A stretch of 64,000 nt of DNA from Stenotrophomonas maltophilia (lineage in GTDB: Bacteria; Pseudomonadota; Gammaproteobacteria; Xanthomonadales; Xanthomonadaceae), in the NCBI RefSeq assembly GCF_003205835.1, contig NZ_CP029773.1:4186501-4250500 (forward strand). Reading direction: 5' to 3'. Positions 47,278 to 57,226 of the stretch are shown here, in pieces (within the stretch, counting starts at the first letter, position 1; every line of letters starts with the position of its first letter). The translations under genes were made by a program, and so were the position numbers. The notes beneath the pieces were generated by a model. That model ran no database searches, had not been told where the DNA came from, and was given only the letters and a program-made list of their open reading frames with translations.

Positions 47278-49323
47278 ATGTCCCTGCCGTCCCGTTCCCG
47301 TTCCCCGCGCCTGCCGCGCACCCACCTGGCCACCGCCCTGGCCACCGCCTGCCTGCTGGCCCTGCCCGGCCTGGCCGCCGCCGAAGCCAGCGCAGATGCC
47401 TCCACCAAGGACCTGGATACCGTGGTGGTCACCGCCTCGGGCAACCAGCAATGGATCAAGGATGCCCCGGCCAGCATCAGCGTGATCAGCCGCGAGGACA
47501 TCGAGCGCCAGCCGGTGCACGACCTGGCCACCCTGCTCAGCCGCGTGCCGGGCGTAACCGGCGGCCTCAGCGCGGCGGGCGAGCAGTCCAAGATCAAGCT
47601 GCGCGGCATGCCCTCCAACTACACGCTGGTGCTGGTGGACGGCAAGCGCATGGGCAGCTCGGCCTCGACCAATTACCGCCCCGACCTCGGCCGCCAGGAT
47701 CTGAACTGGATCTCGCCCGACCAGATCGAACGCATCGAGGTGGTGCGCGGACCGATGTCGTCGCTGTACGGCTCCGACGCCATGGGCGGCGTGATCAACA
47801 TCATCACCAAGCGCATCGGCGATGACTGGAACGGCAGCGCCACCCACAGCTATACCCGCCCGGGCGATGGCAAGCGCGGCGATACCCAGCAGATCGGCGC
47901 GACGTTCTCCGGCCCGCTTGGTGAACGCTTCGGCCTGCGCATCGGCGCCAACAGCATGCGCCGCGACTCGGACCGCTCCAACGGCGGCGTCTACGGCAAT
48001 GCCTACGCCGGTGAGAAGGACCGCAATGTTGACGCCCTGCTGCAATGGAAGCTCAGCGACGCCCAGGAGCTGTCGCTGGAAGCTGGTCATGGCGTGCAGC
48101 AGGCCTTCATCGATGCCTCGTTGGAAAAACAGGACGAAGGCGCCTGGGGCGCCAGTGAACTCAAGCGCAGCTCGCTGGCCCTCAATCACGATGGCAAGTG
48201 GAGCTTCGGCAACTCGAAGCTCAGCGCCTACTGGACCGAGTACAAGAACGACATCGGTGCCACCGGCCGCTCCGAGGCCACCGATACGATCATCGAAGGC
48301 AGCCTGACCACGCCGTTCACCCTGGGGGTTGAACACCAGTTTGCCGTGGGCGGCCAGTGGAAGCGCCAGGAACTGACCAACACCGATACCATCGGCCGTG
48401 CGCCGATCGACTATGCCGGCAATGCCGTCAGCGGCTCCAACCTGGAAGTGGACACCTGGGCGCTGTTCGTCGAGGACGAACTGAAGCTGCACCGCACCCT
48501 GGCGCTGACCCTGGGCGCACGCCTGGACCACCATGAGAAGTTCGGCAGCCACGTCAGCCCGCGTGCCTACCTGGTCTGGCATCCGGCCGAGCAGTGGACG
48601 ATCCGAGGCGGCGTTTCCAAAGGCTTCCGCGCGCCCAGCCTGACCGAGAATTCGGCCACCGCCGCCACCCAGTCCGGTGGTCGTGGCTGCACCTCGCTGA
48701 TTCCGCTGGGCTATACCCGTGGCGGCTGCTACATGGCCGGCAACCCGGACCTGGATCCGGAAACCAGCACCAACCGTGAGATCGGCATCAGCTTCGACAA
48801 CGATCTGGTGGATGCCGGCCTGACCTACTTCCATACCGACTTCAGGAACAAGATCGAGTACGCCCCACTGGGCCAGTTCAACGGCATCTGGTGGACGCGC
48901 ATGAGCAACGTGCAGCGGGCGCGCACCAGCGGCATGGAAGGCAACCTCAACTTCCGCTTCGGTGAGCACTGGCGCTGGCGTACCTCGGCCACCTGGATGA
49001 AGGAGGCCAAGAACCTGACCACCGGCAGGAACCTGATCGATACACCGGAATTCTCCGGCTACTCGTCGCTGGACTGGACGCCCGGTACGGTGTTCTCCAG
49101 CAGCCTGTCGGCGCAGTACACCGGCAAGCAGACCGGCACGGCGACGACCTTCCTCAAGGCCTACACCCTGTATGACCTGACCGCAGCGTGGAACGTCAAC
49201 GAGGTGCTGACCCTCCGCGGCGGCGTCAGCAACCTGGCCGACAAGAAGCTGTATGCCGAAGGCTCCACCGACTACTTCGTGGCCGGACGCAGCTATTTCC
49301 TGAGCATGACCGCGCGGTTCTGA
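47278..49323 (+). CDS. TonB-dependent outer-membrane receptor (siderophore type)
   Basis: A 681-residue receptor. The signal peptide ends in LALPGLAAAEA, the TonB box is DLDTVVVTAS, the plug (about 45-170) has PVHDLATLLSRVPGVTGG, IKLRGMPSNYTLVLVDGKRM and IERIEVVRGPMSSLYGSDAMGGVINIIT, and a 22-strand barrel ends in RSYFLSMTARF. Its style resembles FepA/CirA-type catecholate siderophore receptors; the ligand is not known. ATG 47278 is chosen; MEAVMSLPS from 47266 is possible. No siderophore biosynthesis genes are adjacent. Confidence 0.9.
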   Translation: MSLPSRSRSPRLPRTHLATALATACLLALPGLAAAEASADASTKDLDTVVVTASGNQQWIKDAPASISVISREDIERQPVHDLATLLSRVPGVTGGLSAAGEQSKIKLRGMPSNYTLVLVDGKRMGSSASTNYRPDLGRQDLNWISPDQIERIEVVRGPMSSLYGSDAMGGVINIITKRIGDDWNGSATHSYTRPGDGKRGDTQQIGATFSGPLGERFGLRIGANSMRRDSDRSNGGVYGNAYAGEKDRNVDALLQWKLSDAQELSLEAGHGVQQAFIDASLEKQDEGAWGASELKRSSLALNHDGKWSFGNSKLSAYWTEYKNDIGATGRSEATDTIIEGSLTTPFTLGVEHQFAVGGQWKRQELTNTDTIGRAPIDYAGNAVSGSNLEVDTWALFVEDELKLHRTLALTLGARLDHHEKFGSHVSPRAYLVWHPAEQWTIRGGVSKGFRAPSLTENSATAATQSGGRGCTSLIPLGYTRGGCYMAGNPDLDPETSTNREIGISFDNDLVDAGLTYFHTDFRNKIEYAPLGQFNGIWWTRMSNVQRARTSGMEGNLNFRFGEHWRWRTSATWMKEAKNLTTGRNLIDTPEFSGYSSLDWTPGTVFSSSLSAQYTGKQTGTATTFLKAYTLYDLTAAWNVNEVLTLRGGVSNLADKKLYAEGSTDYFVAGRSYFLSMTARF

Positions 49324-49340
49324 CCGGCGGCGCGCGCCGC

Positions 49341-49369
49341 GATCGCGCTGGCGACAGGCCAGCGCGATC
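49341..49369 (+). terminator. Hairpin after the TonB receptor
   Basis: A 12-bp perfect stem (49341-49352 with 49358-49369) around GACAG. There is no clear T tract after it, so termination is likely but not certain. Confidence 0.55.
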
Positions 49370-49383
49370 GGCGGTGTTGCGGA

Positions 49384-49554
49384 TCACTCGCTTTCCAGGG
49401 CGGCCTGGGCCGCATCCTGCGTGGCAGCCGTGCGCGCACGGTCCATTGCCACCGCCAGTTGCTGGCGTGCGAGCAGTTGTTGTGCCTGCACCACTTCAGG
49501 TGTCGGCAGGAGCACCGGTCCCGGTGCGTTTTCCGGTGTAGCAGGTGTGGTCAT
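49384..49554 (-). CDS. Small helical protein of unknown function, 56 aa
   Basis: MTTPATPENAPGP begins a 56-residue product with a Pro-rich N-terminal part and a helical C-terminal half rich in Ala and Gln. The binding site is excellent (GGAGG five bases before ATG 49554), which argues that it is real. It converges on the TonB receptor gene. No family recognised. Confidence 0.6.
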   Translation of the reverse strand: MTTPATPENAPGPVLLPTPEVVQAQQLLARQQLAVAMDRARTAATQDAAQAALESE

Positions 49555-49769
49555 GCAACCTCCATGGACATCCCGCCGCCGCACGGATTCAGCTGGGGCG
49601 GCAGCGGAACTGCGCACCCTATCCTAAAAACAAGGCGGATGGGTGACGGTGCGGCGCACAGCCGCAGCTTCACACGGCAAAGAACGTCACATTTTTGACG
49701 CCGGAGGGTAGTTTCCTGAATTCGCGACATCTATCATGGAACCGTTTTCCTACAAGGACGTATACGTCA

Positions 49770-50156
49770 ATGAACACAGTCGACCTCTCCCGCTTCAGCC
49801 CGAAGTGGCAGTTCCGCTTCAACTTCTTCCAGCAGCACGGCGCGCCCAAGGAGCCGGGTTTCAAGCAGGCCTGGAAGGCGTTGTCCTTCGGCGACCGGCT
49901 GAAGGTCAACATCAATTTCTTCGCCTTCTTCTTCGGCTTCATCTACCTGCTCATCCTGGGCATGTGGCGCAAGGCGCTGGTCGTGCTCGGCATCAACATC
50001 GTGCTGACCCTCGTCGCCCTGTTCCTGCCGGACATCGTCGCCCGTGCGCTGTTCATCGCCATGAACTTCCTGGTCGCCTCCAGCACCAACTACAGCTACT
50101 ACCTGGAACAGGTGAAGGGCAGGGCCAGCTGGAACCCCTTCGAAGGGATGTTCTGA
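49770..50156 (+). CDS. DUF2628-like small membrane protein
   Basis: A 128-residue protein with a polar N-terminus (FSPKWQFRFNFFQQHGAPKEPGF) and two or three hydrophobic helices (INFFAFFFGFIYLLILGMW and ALVVLGINIVLTLVALFLPDIV). DUF2628 is a family of inner-membrane proteins with an N-terminal WRALSFGDRLKVNINFFAFFFG-like motif, matched here by ALSFGDRLKVNINFFA. ATG 49770 is used; an AAGGA about 11 bases upstream is a weak binding site. Function unknown. Confidence 0.8.
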   Translation: MNTVDLSRFSPKWQFRFNFFQQHGAPKEPGFKQAWKALSFGDRLKVNINFFAFFFGFIYLLILGMWRKALVVLGINIVLTLVALFLPDIVARALFIAMNFLVASSTNYSYYLEQVKGRASWNPFEGMF

Positions 50157-50207
50157 GCCATTGCAGCTGCCGGACCTGATTCCGGCACACCGGCGAGCAG
50201 AAACGAC

Positions 50208-50236
50208 GACGCCCGGCTTTGGCCGGGCGTCTTCTT
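50208..50236. terminator. Bidirectional terminator between DUF2628 and MCP genes
   Basis: GACGCCCGGC/GCCGGGCGTC stem (50208-50217 with 50222-50231), loop TTTG, tail TTCTTTTG on the plus strand. Confidence 0.8.
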
Positions 50237-50252
50237 TTGCGCATGCCGGGAC

Positions 50253-52784
50253 TCAGGCCGCGTGGCGTGCCACGGCGACCGGCTCGGCCTGCAGGCGGAA
50301 ACGCGAGACCGCCACCGCCAGCTGCTCGGCCTGTTCTTCCATCGCCCGCGCGGCGGCGCTGGCTTCTTCCACCAGCGCGGCGTTCTGCTGGGTGGTCTCG
50401 TCCATCTGCACCACGGTCTGGTTGACCTGCTCGATGCCCGCCGACTGCTCGCGCGAGGCCGCCGAGATCTCGGCCATGATCTCGTTGACCCGGCCGACCT
50501 GGCCGACGATTTCCTGCATGGTACGGCCCGCGCCGTGCACCAGCTGCGCACCGGCACCGACCTGCGCCACCGAGGCGTCGATCAGCTCCTTGATCTCCTT
50601 GGCCGCACCCGCCGATCGCTGTGCCAGCGCACGCACTTCGCTGGCGACCACGGCGAAGCCACGGCCCTGCTCGCCGGCACGCGCCGCTTCCACCGCCGCA
50701 TTCAGCGCCAGGATGTTGGTCTGGAAGGCGATCCCATCGATCACCGAAATGATCTCGGCAATGCGCTGCGAGGAGGCTTCGATCTGCTCCATCGTCTGCA
50801 CCACCTGGCTGACCACCTGCCCGCCTTCGCTGGCAACGCCGGCCGCGGAACCGGCCAGGGTATTGGCCTGCAGCGCGTGGTCGGCGTTCTGGCGCACGGT
50901 GGAGGTCAATTCCTCCATCGAGGCCGCCGTTTCTTCCAGGTTGGCGGCCTGCTGCTCGGTACGCCGCGACAGGTCGCTGTTGCCCGCGGCAATTTCACCC
51001 GCGGCCAGGCGGATGCTGGCCGCCGACTGCTGGATCTGGCCGACGATCCGGGTCAGCTGCTGCACGGTGCTGTTGGCATCGTCGCGCATCACCGCGAACA
51101 CGCCGTGGAAGTCGCCCTGCATGCGCGCGCTGAGGTCGCCTGCGGCGATCGCGCGCAGCAGTGTCGACAGCTCGGCCAGGTTGTGGTCGCTCACCTGCAT
51201 CATGGTATTGAGGGTTTCCACCATGCGGCGGAAGTCGTGGTCGAAGCACAGGGCATCGCCACGCACCGCGAAGTCACCGGCAGCGGCCGCAGCAGCCAGC
51301 TGCTGGATCTGTTCATTGATCGCGGCCAGGTTCCGCTTGGTGGTGGCCATCGCGGCGGTGAACACCGCCTTCTCGCCCGGCAGCGCTTCCATGTCCTGAC
51401 TGAGGTCGCCAACGGCGTAGCGCTGCATCACTTCAACCAGGCGCTGGGTGACCGCGTTGCTGGAGGCCACCAGCTGGTTGCTGTCGGCCACCATGCGGCC
51501 GTACTCGCCCGGGAACGCCGCGGCGTCCATGCGGTAACTGAGCTCGCCGGCATCGTGGCGGCGCGCCATTTCCGCCTGCGCCGCCATCACCGCCTGCAGC
51601 TGGCCGCGCATGCCCTGCATCGCGTCCAGCAGGCGCCCCACTTCGTCATTGCTGCGTGCCGGCAGGGTGCTGTCCAGCTTGCCAGCGGCGACATCACCGG
51701 CCACGCGCACAGCTTCGGCCAACGGACGGATTGCCAACCGGCGCAGCAGAACATAGACACCCGCACTGAGGGTCAATGCTGCCACCACACCGACCAGCAG
51801 GGTCAGCCACAGCAACTGACGTGCCTCTGCGACGATCACCGAATGCGGCATCACCACGCCCAGCGCGAAGCGCTGCGGGGCGTCGCCCACGCGCAGCGGC
51901 ACGTACACGCGCACGTTGCCGGCCGCATCGGGGCTGAAAGCCTCGAACGGACGGTCGGCAGCGATGTCGGCCAGCATGCTGCGGGTCAGCGCGTCGCTGC
52001 GTGGCTTGCCGATCTCAGCGGCATTGGCCGAGGCCAGCACCACGCCCTTCGGCGACAGCAGTTCGACGCTGCCAGCCCCCATCGGCTTCAACGTCGCCAG
52101 GTGCTTCTGCAGCGCCGCCAGCGAGAAATCGACGGTGAACACGCCGAGGAACCTGCCATTCTCGACAATGGGCGTGCTCAGCGTGCTCATCAGCACCTGC
52201 TGGCCGGCGATGTCATAGGCATAGGGCTCGCTGACCTTGGGCAGCTGGTCGCGGCTGGGCACCATGTACCAGTCACCGGAACCGCTGGCGGTCTCGGTGT
52301 AGTCGGTCATCTGCGACTGCTGCGGCTTGCCGTCGTGCCAGGCCCAGTAGCTCATGTAGCGACCGGTGGCGTCGTGCGCTTCAGTGTTGACGAACTCGGC
52401 ATCCTTGCCGTCGAAGGCATCGGCCTCCCACATGGTGCTCTTGCCCAGCCACTCCGGGTGGGTACGCAGCTGTTCGCCGAGTACTGCCGCCAGGCTGGCG
52501 CGATCGGGCACGTCACCGCGCGCACGCTGGGCGAGCACGGTTTCGACCATGGCATCGTTGCTGGCGAAAGCGGTGCCCAGGTCAGCCGAGACCTGGCGCG
52601 CTTCGGCGGTGGCTTCGCTGGACAGGGTCTGGCGCGAGGCGTTGATCAGGCTGGCGCTGGCCTGGCGGTAGATCAGGAACGCGGTCAGGCCGAAGCACAG
52701 CAGTGCGATCACAGCGGTGCCCAGCATCAGCTTGTGGGCAATGCTGCCCGGGCGGCGGGCAGCGGCGGAGCGGGAAGGAGGCAT
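50253..52784 (-). CDS. Methyl-accepting chemotaxis protein with dCache sensor and HAMP array
   Basis: A chemoreceptor of 843 residues. A first helix (about 15-38) is followed by a periplasmic dCache-like sensor (about 45-310, with [18 protein letters not shown] and [13 protein letters not shown]) and a second helix (about 315-340). A string of HAMP-like modules follows (about 345-560; recurring AAGDL/AAGDF segments) and then the MCP signalling hairpin with [33 protein letters not shown]. It has no C-terminal CheR-tethering pentapeptide (ends VAVARHAA). Ligand unknown. The start is ATG 52784. Confidence 0.92.
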   Translation of the reverse strand: MPPSRSAAARRPGSIAHKLMLGTAVIALLCFGLTAFLIYRQASASLINASRQTLSSEATAEARQVSADLGTAFASNDAMVETVLAQRARGDVPDRASLAAVLGEQLRTHPEWLGKSTMWEADAFDGKDAEFVNTEAHDATGRYMSYWAWHDGKPQQSQMTDYTETASGSGDWYMVPSRDQLPKVSEPYAYDIAGQQVLMSTLSTPIVENGRFLGVFTVDFSLAALQKHLATLKPMGAGSVELLSPKGVVLASANAAEIGKPRSDALTRSMLADIAADRPFEAFSPDAAGNVRVYVPLRVGDAPQRFALGVVMPHSVIVAEARQLLWLTLLVGVVAALTLSAGVYVLLRRLAIRPLAEAVRVAGDVAAGKLDSTLPARSNDEVGRLLDAMQGMRGQLQAVMAAQAEMARRHDAGELSYRMDAAAFPGEYGRMVADSNQLVASSNAVTQRLVEVMQRYAVGDLSQDMEALPGEKAVFTAAMATTKRNLAAINEQIQQLAAAAAAGDFAVRGDALCFDHDFRRMVETLNTMMQVSDHNLAELSTLLRAIAAGDLSARMQGDFHGVFAVMRDDANSTVQQLTRIVGQIQQSAASIRLAAGEIAAGNSDLSRRTEQQAANLEETAASMEELTSTVRQNADHALQANTLAGSAAGVASEGGQVVSQVVQTMEQIEASSQRIAEIISVIDGIAFQTNILALNAAVEAARAGEQGRGFAVVASEVRALAQRSAGAAKEIKELIDASVAQVGAGAQLVHGAGRTMQEIVGQVGRVNEIMAEISAASREQSAGIEQVNQTVVQMDETTQQNAALVEEASAAARAMEEQAEQLAVAVSRFRLQAEPVAVARHAA

Positions 52785-52994
52785 GGAAAGGTCCGCAAGG
52801 CAGTTCAGGACGACCGGCGCCGCGAGGGCACCGCGCAGGCGCGCGATCCATCGCGCAGGCCACCGGCCGCCGGGGCATGCCCGGCACTGGAAGCGCACCG
52901 GGTTAGCGGCCGCCTGCCAACGAGGTTGAGGCGGCCGGCCTGCACATTCCTGAACCTGCTCAGGGTCGGGTCAGGAACCCGCCCCGCGGCCGCC

Positions 52995-53897
52995 CTATTC
53001 GGCCACGCGGTCCTTGATCCATTCCGCCCGCGGCAGCACTTCGATGCTGCCAGCGGCGTACTGCTGGAGCACATCGTCCGGACCGAAGCGCGGCTGCCAG
53101 CCGAGTTCGCTGCGCATGAGCGCACTGTCGTAGACGCGGTCGATGCTCAGCGGCAGCGGCCAGCCACGGCGCTCGAACTCGGCCAGCAACTGCGGGGCGC
53201 GGCGGGCCAGCACCCCGCGTGGTTGGGTCGCCAGTTCCAGGCAATCCTCGCGCCGGAACGGCGTCGGTGCGCAGGCAATGTAGCGGGCGAAGGCAGCGCC
53301 CTCATCGTGCAGCAGCGCGGCATGTGCGCTGGCCACGTCCCGCGCGTCGATGCCACGGTGCAGGCGGAACATCGCCATGCGCTCGGGCGGTTCCGGGAAG
53401 CAGCGGCCCATGCGCAGCACGCGCACACTGAAACCGGGCGCGGTTGCGGCTTCGGCCAGAGCCTCGGCCTGCAGCTTGGTGCGATGGTAGATGGTGCGCG
53501 GCAGAGGCTCGGTGTCCTCGTCGATCCAGCGGCAGCCGCCGGCCACCACCGCGTGACCGTAGAGGGCGGTGGTGCTGGTCAGCACGAAGCGCCGTGCACC
53601 GGCCTCGCGTGCCGCCTGCAGCAGGTGCGCGGTGGCGTCCACATTGATCTGCTGGAACACCGCATCCGGCACCAGCCCGACGTGCGGGGCATGCAACGCT
53701 GCGGTATGGATGACCGCGTCGACACCCTGCACCGCCCGCGTGACCGCCTGACGATCAGTGACATCGGCAATGATGCGCGTCGTGGCGAACGGGCTGCGAT
53801 CCAGCCCCACCACTTCATGGGCCGCCGCCAACGCGCCGAAGATCGCCCGCCCGATCCGCCCGGAACTGCCGGTCAACAGAATCTTCATTGAGTCCAT
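52995..53897 (-). CDS. NAD-dependent epimerase/dehydratase family protein
   Basis: Short-chain dehydrogenase of the extended type, 300 residues. It has the nucleotide fold KILLTGSSGRIGRAIFGAL (GxxGxxG), an Asp in VVGLDRS and the catalytic YHRTK. The active Ser/Thr stretch is FVLTSTTALYG. Close relatives act on nucleotide sugars or are atypical oxidoreductases; substrate unknown. MDSM at 53897 or MKIL at 53888 could be the start. Confidence 0.87.
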   Translation of the reverse strand: MDSMKILLTGSSGRIGRAIFGALAAAHEVVGLDRSPFATTRIIADVTDRQAVTRAVQGVDAVIHTAALHAPHVGLVPDAVFQQINVDATAHLLQAAREAGARRFVLTSTTALYGHAVVAGGCRWIDEDTEPLPRTIYHRTKLQAEALAEAATAPGFSVRVLRMGRCFPEPPERMAMFRLHRGIDARDVASAHAALLHDEGAAFARYIACAPTPFRREDCLELATQPRGVLARRAPQLLAEFERRGWPLPLSIDRVYDSALMRSELGWQPRFGPDDVLQQYAAGSIEVLPRAEWIKDRVAE

Positions 53898-53986
53898 TCA
53901 CTCGAAGCGCCCGGGAACTACCGGGATGCTTCGATTCTAGGCATGCAGCCGCGCATCCGCGATAGGACGGCGTTGCAGATATGCGT

Positions 53987-54898
53987 TCATCCTGACGACT
54001 TCATCGGGGCCAGCAGCTGCCGTGCGATGAACAACGGATCATCACCTCCCGGCGTATCAGGCATGACGCCGCGCTTCTCCCAGTTGCCGCCGGTGCGCAG
54101 ATTGATCGGCTGCCGGTCCGGAATGCTGATCTGATAGCCATCCGGCAGCAGCACAGGATCATCGAACATATGCGCGGCGCCGCCGCTGCGACTGCCGACG
54201 ATCTGCGCTCGTCCCAGCGCCTGCAGCGAGTACGCCACGAACTCGGCGGCCGAACCGGTACGGCGGTCGATCAGCACCACCAGCGGCTTCAGGTACAAAG
54301 GCAGGCTCGCTGGCGGCAGCAGTACGGGGGTACGCCTGCCACGCTGCTCAAGCGCCTGCACTGCGGTGACACCTGGCTCCAGCAGCGTGCGCACCAGCAG
54401 GTCCGCGCTGCCATCATCACCGCCCCCGTTCTGGCGCAGGTCCAGCACCAGGCCATCGGTGTCGGCCAGCAGGCTGAACGCCGCCGCCAGCTTGGGCCGG
54501 GCCAGATCCAGCGGATAGAAGGTGCTCAGGCGCAGGTAACCGATGTTGCCCTCCAGCACCCGCACTTCGCGCACGCCCGCAGCATTGCCACGCGCATCCG
54601 CGCGCCAGGCCATCAGCCAATCGTCCTGCCCGGCGCGGGCATCCACCCGTTCCACATGGAAGTGGCCGTCGAACACGTCCAGGTCCTGGTTCAGGCGCGC
54701 ACTGAAGACCTTCGGGTCCGCGCAGCTGTCCACATAGCGCTGCTGGCTGGACCAGCCGCGCACGGCCCCGGCAATGCGCGCGCCCTCGGCCACGTCCAGG
54801 TAGTGCGCCTGTATCGCCGTGGCCGCCGCCTGCAGCACCGCGTCCTGGGCCGGGCAGGACGCCGCCAGCACCGCGCCCAGCATCCACGAAACCGCCAT
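53987..54898 (-). CDS. S41-family peptidase-like exported protein
   Basis: About 303 residues with a signal-like N-terminus (MAVSWMLGAVLAASCPA) and an S41 core: GNIGYLRLSTFYPLDLARPKLAAAF, LVLDLRQNGGGDDGSADLL and VVLIDRRTGSAAEFVAYSLQ, where Ser in TGSAAEF is the candidate nucleophile. No PDZ domain is seen, so it is of the short S41 class (tail-specific protease/IRBP-like). It faces a MarR gene across 50 bases holding a large palindrome. Confidence 0.85.
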   Translation of the reverse strand: MAVSWMLGAVLAASCPAQDAVLQAAATAIQAHYLDVAEGARIAGAVRGWSSQQRYVDSCADPKVFSARLNQDLDVFDGHFHVERVDARAGQDDWLMAWRADARGNAAGVREVRVLEGNIGYLRLSTFYPLDLARPKLAAAFSLLADTDGLVLDLRQNGGGDDGSADLLVRTLLEPGVTAVQALEQRGRRTPVLLPPASLPLYLKPLVVLIDRRTGSAAEFVAYSLQALGRAQIVGSRSGGAAHMFDDPVLLPDGYQISIPDRQPINLRTGGNWEKRGVMPDTPGGDDPLFIARQLLAPMKSSG

Positions 54899-54914
54899 GA
54901 CCGCACCCCACGTT

Positions 54915-54942
54915 GATGATATGTAAGTGCTTATATATCATC
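54915..54942. promoter_or_regulatory. Near-perfect 28-bp palindrome: likely MarR operator
   Basis: GATGATAT (54915-54922) and ATATCATC (54935-54942) flank a central TAAGTGCTTA (54924-54933). It covers the promoter region of both divergent genes: TATATAT on the plus strand is a -10-like element only about 10 bases before the MarR start. Binding by the MarR protein encoded at 54949 is inferred. Confidence 0.75.
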
Positions 54943-54948
54943 GCGCCC

Positions 54949-55413
54949 ATGGATCTCCAACACGCCACCCTGGGCACCCTGCTGCGCGCCCTGCTTGATC
55001 AGCTCGATCCGGCGGTCGAACAGGCCTATCGCGACCTGCAGCTGGACTACCGGCCGCGCTACACCCCGGTGCTGCGCACGTTGATGGCGCAGGGCCCCTG
55101 CCGCATCAAGGACCTGGCACTGGCCTGCGGGCTCAGCCATTCGGCGCTCAGCCAGACGGTTTCAGCGATGGTGCACGACGGCTGGCTGCATACCGCCATC
55201 GGCGAGGACAGCCGCGAGCGCATCCTGCAGCTCAGCCCGCAGGCGCTGCAGGTCCTGCCGGCGCTGCAGGCACAGTGGCAGGCTACGGCGCGCGCGGCGC
55301 GCAGCCTGGATACCGATCTCGGGCAGTCACTGGAGCAGGTGCTGCGCGACGCACTGCAGGCGCTTGAACAGCGGCCATTCGCACAGCGGCTGCACGACGC
55401 ACGCCAACGCTGA
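54949..55413 (+). CDS. MarR-family transcriptional regulator
   Basis: A 154-residue winged-helix repressor. The recognition part is IKDLALACGLSHSALSQTVSAMVHDGWLHTA, with a wing EDSRERILQLSPQ. Start ATG 54949 (MDLQHATL) lies about 10 bases after a -10-like TATATAT, so the mRNA may be nearly leaderless. Probably controls the divergent S41 peptidase gene and itself. Confidence 0.88.
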   Translation: MDLQHATLGTLLRALLDQLDPAVEQAYRDLQLDYRPRYTPVLRTLMAQGPCRIKDLALACGLSHSALSQTVSAMVHDGWLHTAIGEDSRERILQLSPQALQVLPALQAQWQATARAARSLDTDLGQSLEQVLRDALQALEQRPFAQRLHDARQR

Positions 55414-55418
55414 CATCG

Positions 55419-56903
55419 CTACTGCTCGGCCGCGATCTCGATCTCGCTGAGGAAGGTCCAGTTGCCATTGGCCAGCCGCAGCTCCAGTGTACGGCACTGC
55501 GCAGCCAGGGGCGCCGCGTTGCCCAGCACGTATTCCTCCTCGGTCGATCCACTGAGTCCGGCCTGGGTGAACGGCGCTGACAACATGCCGATGCTGGTTG
55601 CTGCAGTACCCGGCTCAGTGCACATCACCTCCACCGACGTCGGCGTGACGATGCCCCATCCGGGGCGAGTCATCGTGTGCAGGCCGATCCAGTCCACCCG
55701 CCGACGCTGGCCGAGGTCGATGGTGATGCTGACGTTGCCGTGCACGCCCACCCAGCCGGCATCCATCGGATTGCGCGGGTCCCCCACCCGACGATCGAAC
55801 AGCTCGTGGCCACTGCTGTCCGGATAGTTCGCATCCGGTGCCAGGCTGTAGCTGTACGCGGTCTGCACCGGATCGACGAGGTAGGACGCGCCGAGCCCAT
55901 ACAGCCCGCGATAGGTGTTCATCATCCGCGGCGATTCGGCATAGCCCTGGCCGGGACCGACCACCTCGGACATGTGGTACTGGTTGAGCCAGGCAACGCG
56001 CTTGCCGGCCGAACGCGCACTCCACAACTGCTGGTTGATGCGCTGCACCGAAGCGGAGCGGTAGGCGCCGGACAACCCGTTGCCGGTCTCCAGGAACAAC
56101 GGACTGCCATGGTTGAACAGTTCGATATCGGCCCACAGGCCGCTGGCACCCAACGCCGCCGACAGCGCCTCGTAATACGCCTCGGTGGAATGACCCGGGC
56201 GATCCCACTGGAACAAGCGCGCATGCGAGGCGGCGCCGATGCCGTCCTGCCAGATCTGCACATCCACCCCGGTAGCCGTGCGGAACTGCGCCGCCGCACG
56301 CGCGACACTTGCCGGATCCACGCTGGATGACGCCAGGTAGGGGGCGACCATCACCGGCCTGGACGGGGTACTGCCCTTCAGCGCGGTCACGATCGCACGA
56401 TAGAAGGGCGCACGGTCAGCCGGTACCTGTGCCGGCTCGTCGGAGATGTACCAGCCGGCGAAGGCCGGATGCGATCCGTACTGCTGGCCAAGCTGGGCCA
56501 GCGACTGCGCGGCGTCCTGCGCCACGGCCGTTGCGTTCTGGCCTTGCCAGAAGGTGCCGCACTGTCCCGAACTGTAGGTGGTACCGACCACGACCTTCAT
56601 GCCGCGCGCGGCCGCCGCATCGAGGACGGTGCCCAGCTTGCCGGGGAAACCGGCGATCCATTCGAAATCCTGCACACCGCTGGCGCACCCCACACCCGCA
56701 CGCGTGGCACGCACCTGACCGAGGATGAGGGTGTCGTTGCCCAGGTCCTGCAGTTCATCCAGGAACAGCGGCAACTGCGTGGCCGGTAGTTGTTCGTCGG
56801 TAGCCGAATAGCCGACGTGGACAAAGCTGCCGGACAACAGGGGACTGGCCGCATGGACGGGGGCGGTACAGGCCAGCAATGCGATCAATCCAATCCTGTT
56901 CAT
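55419..56903 (-). CDS. Exported DUF4434-like protein with C-terminal lectin-like domain
   Basis: A 494-residue secreted protein: signal MNRIGLIALLACTAPVHAA. A (beta/alpha)8-like domain (about 25-300) follows, with GSFVHVGYSATDEQLPATQ, GTTYSSGQCGTFW and PAFAGWYISDEPA (Asp-Glu pair placed like a glycosidase acid/base). The end is a beta-rich domain (about 360-494) with GNVSITIDLGQRRRVDWIGLHT, a discoidin (F5/8 type C) style carbohydrate-binding pattern. DUF4434 belongs to glycoside hydrolase clan-like folds. Activity is not known. Confidence 0.75.
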   Translation of the reverse strand: MNRIGLIALLACTAPVHAASPLLSGSFVHVGYSATDEQLPATQLPLFLDELQDLGNDTLILGQVRATRAGVGCASGVQDFEWIAGFPGKLGTVLDAAAARGMKVVVGTTYSSGQCGTFWQGQNATAVAQDAAQSLAQLGQQYGSHPAFAGWYISDEPAQVPADRAPFYRAIVTALKGSTPSRPVMVAPYLASSSVDPASVARAAAQFRTATGVDVQIWQDGIGAASHARLFQWDRPGHSTEAYYEALSAALGASGLWADIELFNHGSPLFLETGNGLSGAYRSASVQRINQQLWSARSAGKRVAWLNQYHMSEVVGPGQGYAESPRMMNTYRGLYGLGASYLVDPVQTAYSYSLAPDANYPDSSGHELFDRRVGDPRNPMDAGWVGVHGNVSITIDLGQRRRVDWIGLHTMTRPGWGIVTPTSVEVMCTEPGTAATSIGMLSAPFTQAGLSGSTEEEYVLGNAAPLAAQCRTLELRLANGNWTFLSEIEIAAEQ

Positions 56904-57226
56904 GTTCTACGTCCCTGTCGTGGCCAGGCGAGTGGCGTTGTTGCGCATCCTATCAACAGCGGCGGTGGCCCCATCATGATCATCGGTGGATGCGCGTGTG
57001 CTTCTACGCAACACTCCATCCTCACTGTGTTCCTGCGGCCCTGCTGCCGCAGTTGAGCGAGATCGCGGCAGCGAAGGCGGCGCCCGCCTGAATGGCTGCG
57101 TCTTCAGCCCCGTGCGCAGGGCGCGTGAAAGCCATGGCGAAGATGGCGACCTGGACTTAGCGTGCGATGGCCAAGCATGGGTGCCGTCGTCTACGAAGGC
57201 GGCGCCCACACCGCAGGAGATTTCAC
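56904..57226. other. Intergenic region without recognised gene
   Basis: 323 bases between divergent genes. It must hold promoters for the DUF4434-like and KGG genes; I see no clear sigma-70 boxes. Short open frames here have no binding site. Confidence 0.5.

Noticed and set aside
46785..47618. 277-residue minus-strand frame upstream of opgH
   Set aside because: Overlaps the coding start of the TonB receptor and lacks a start context; it is a shadow.
50262..53891. 1209-residue plus-strand open frame
   Set aside because: It lies opposite the chemoreceptor and the epimerase genes, shows low-complexity His/Arg/Gln-rich text and no domain; it is a shadow frame.
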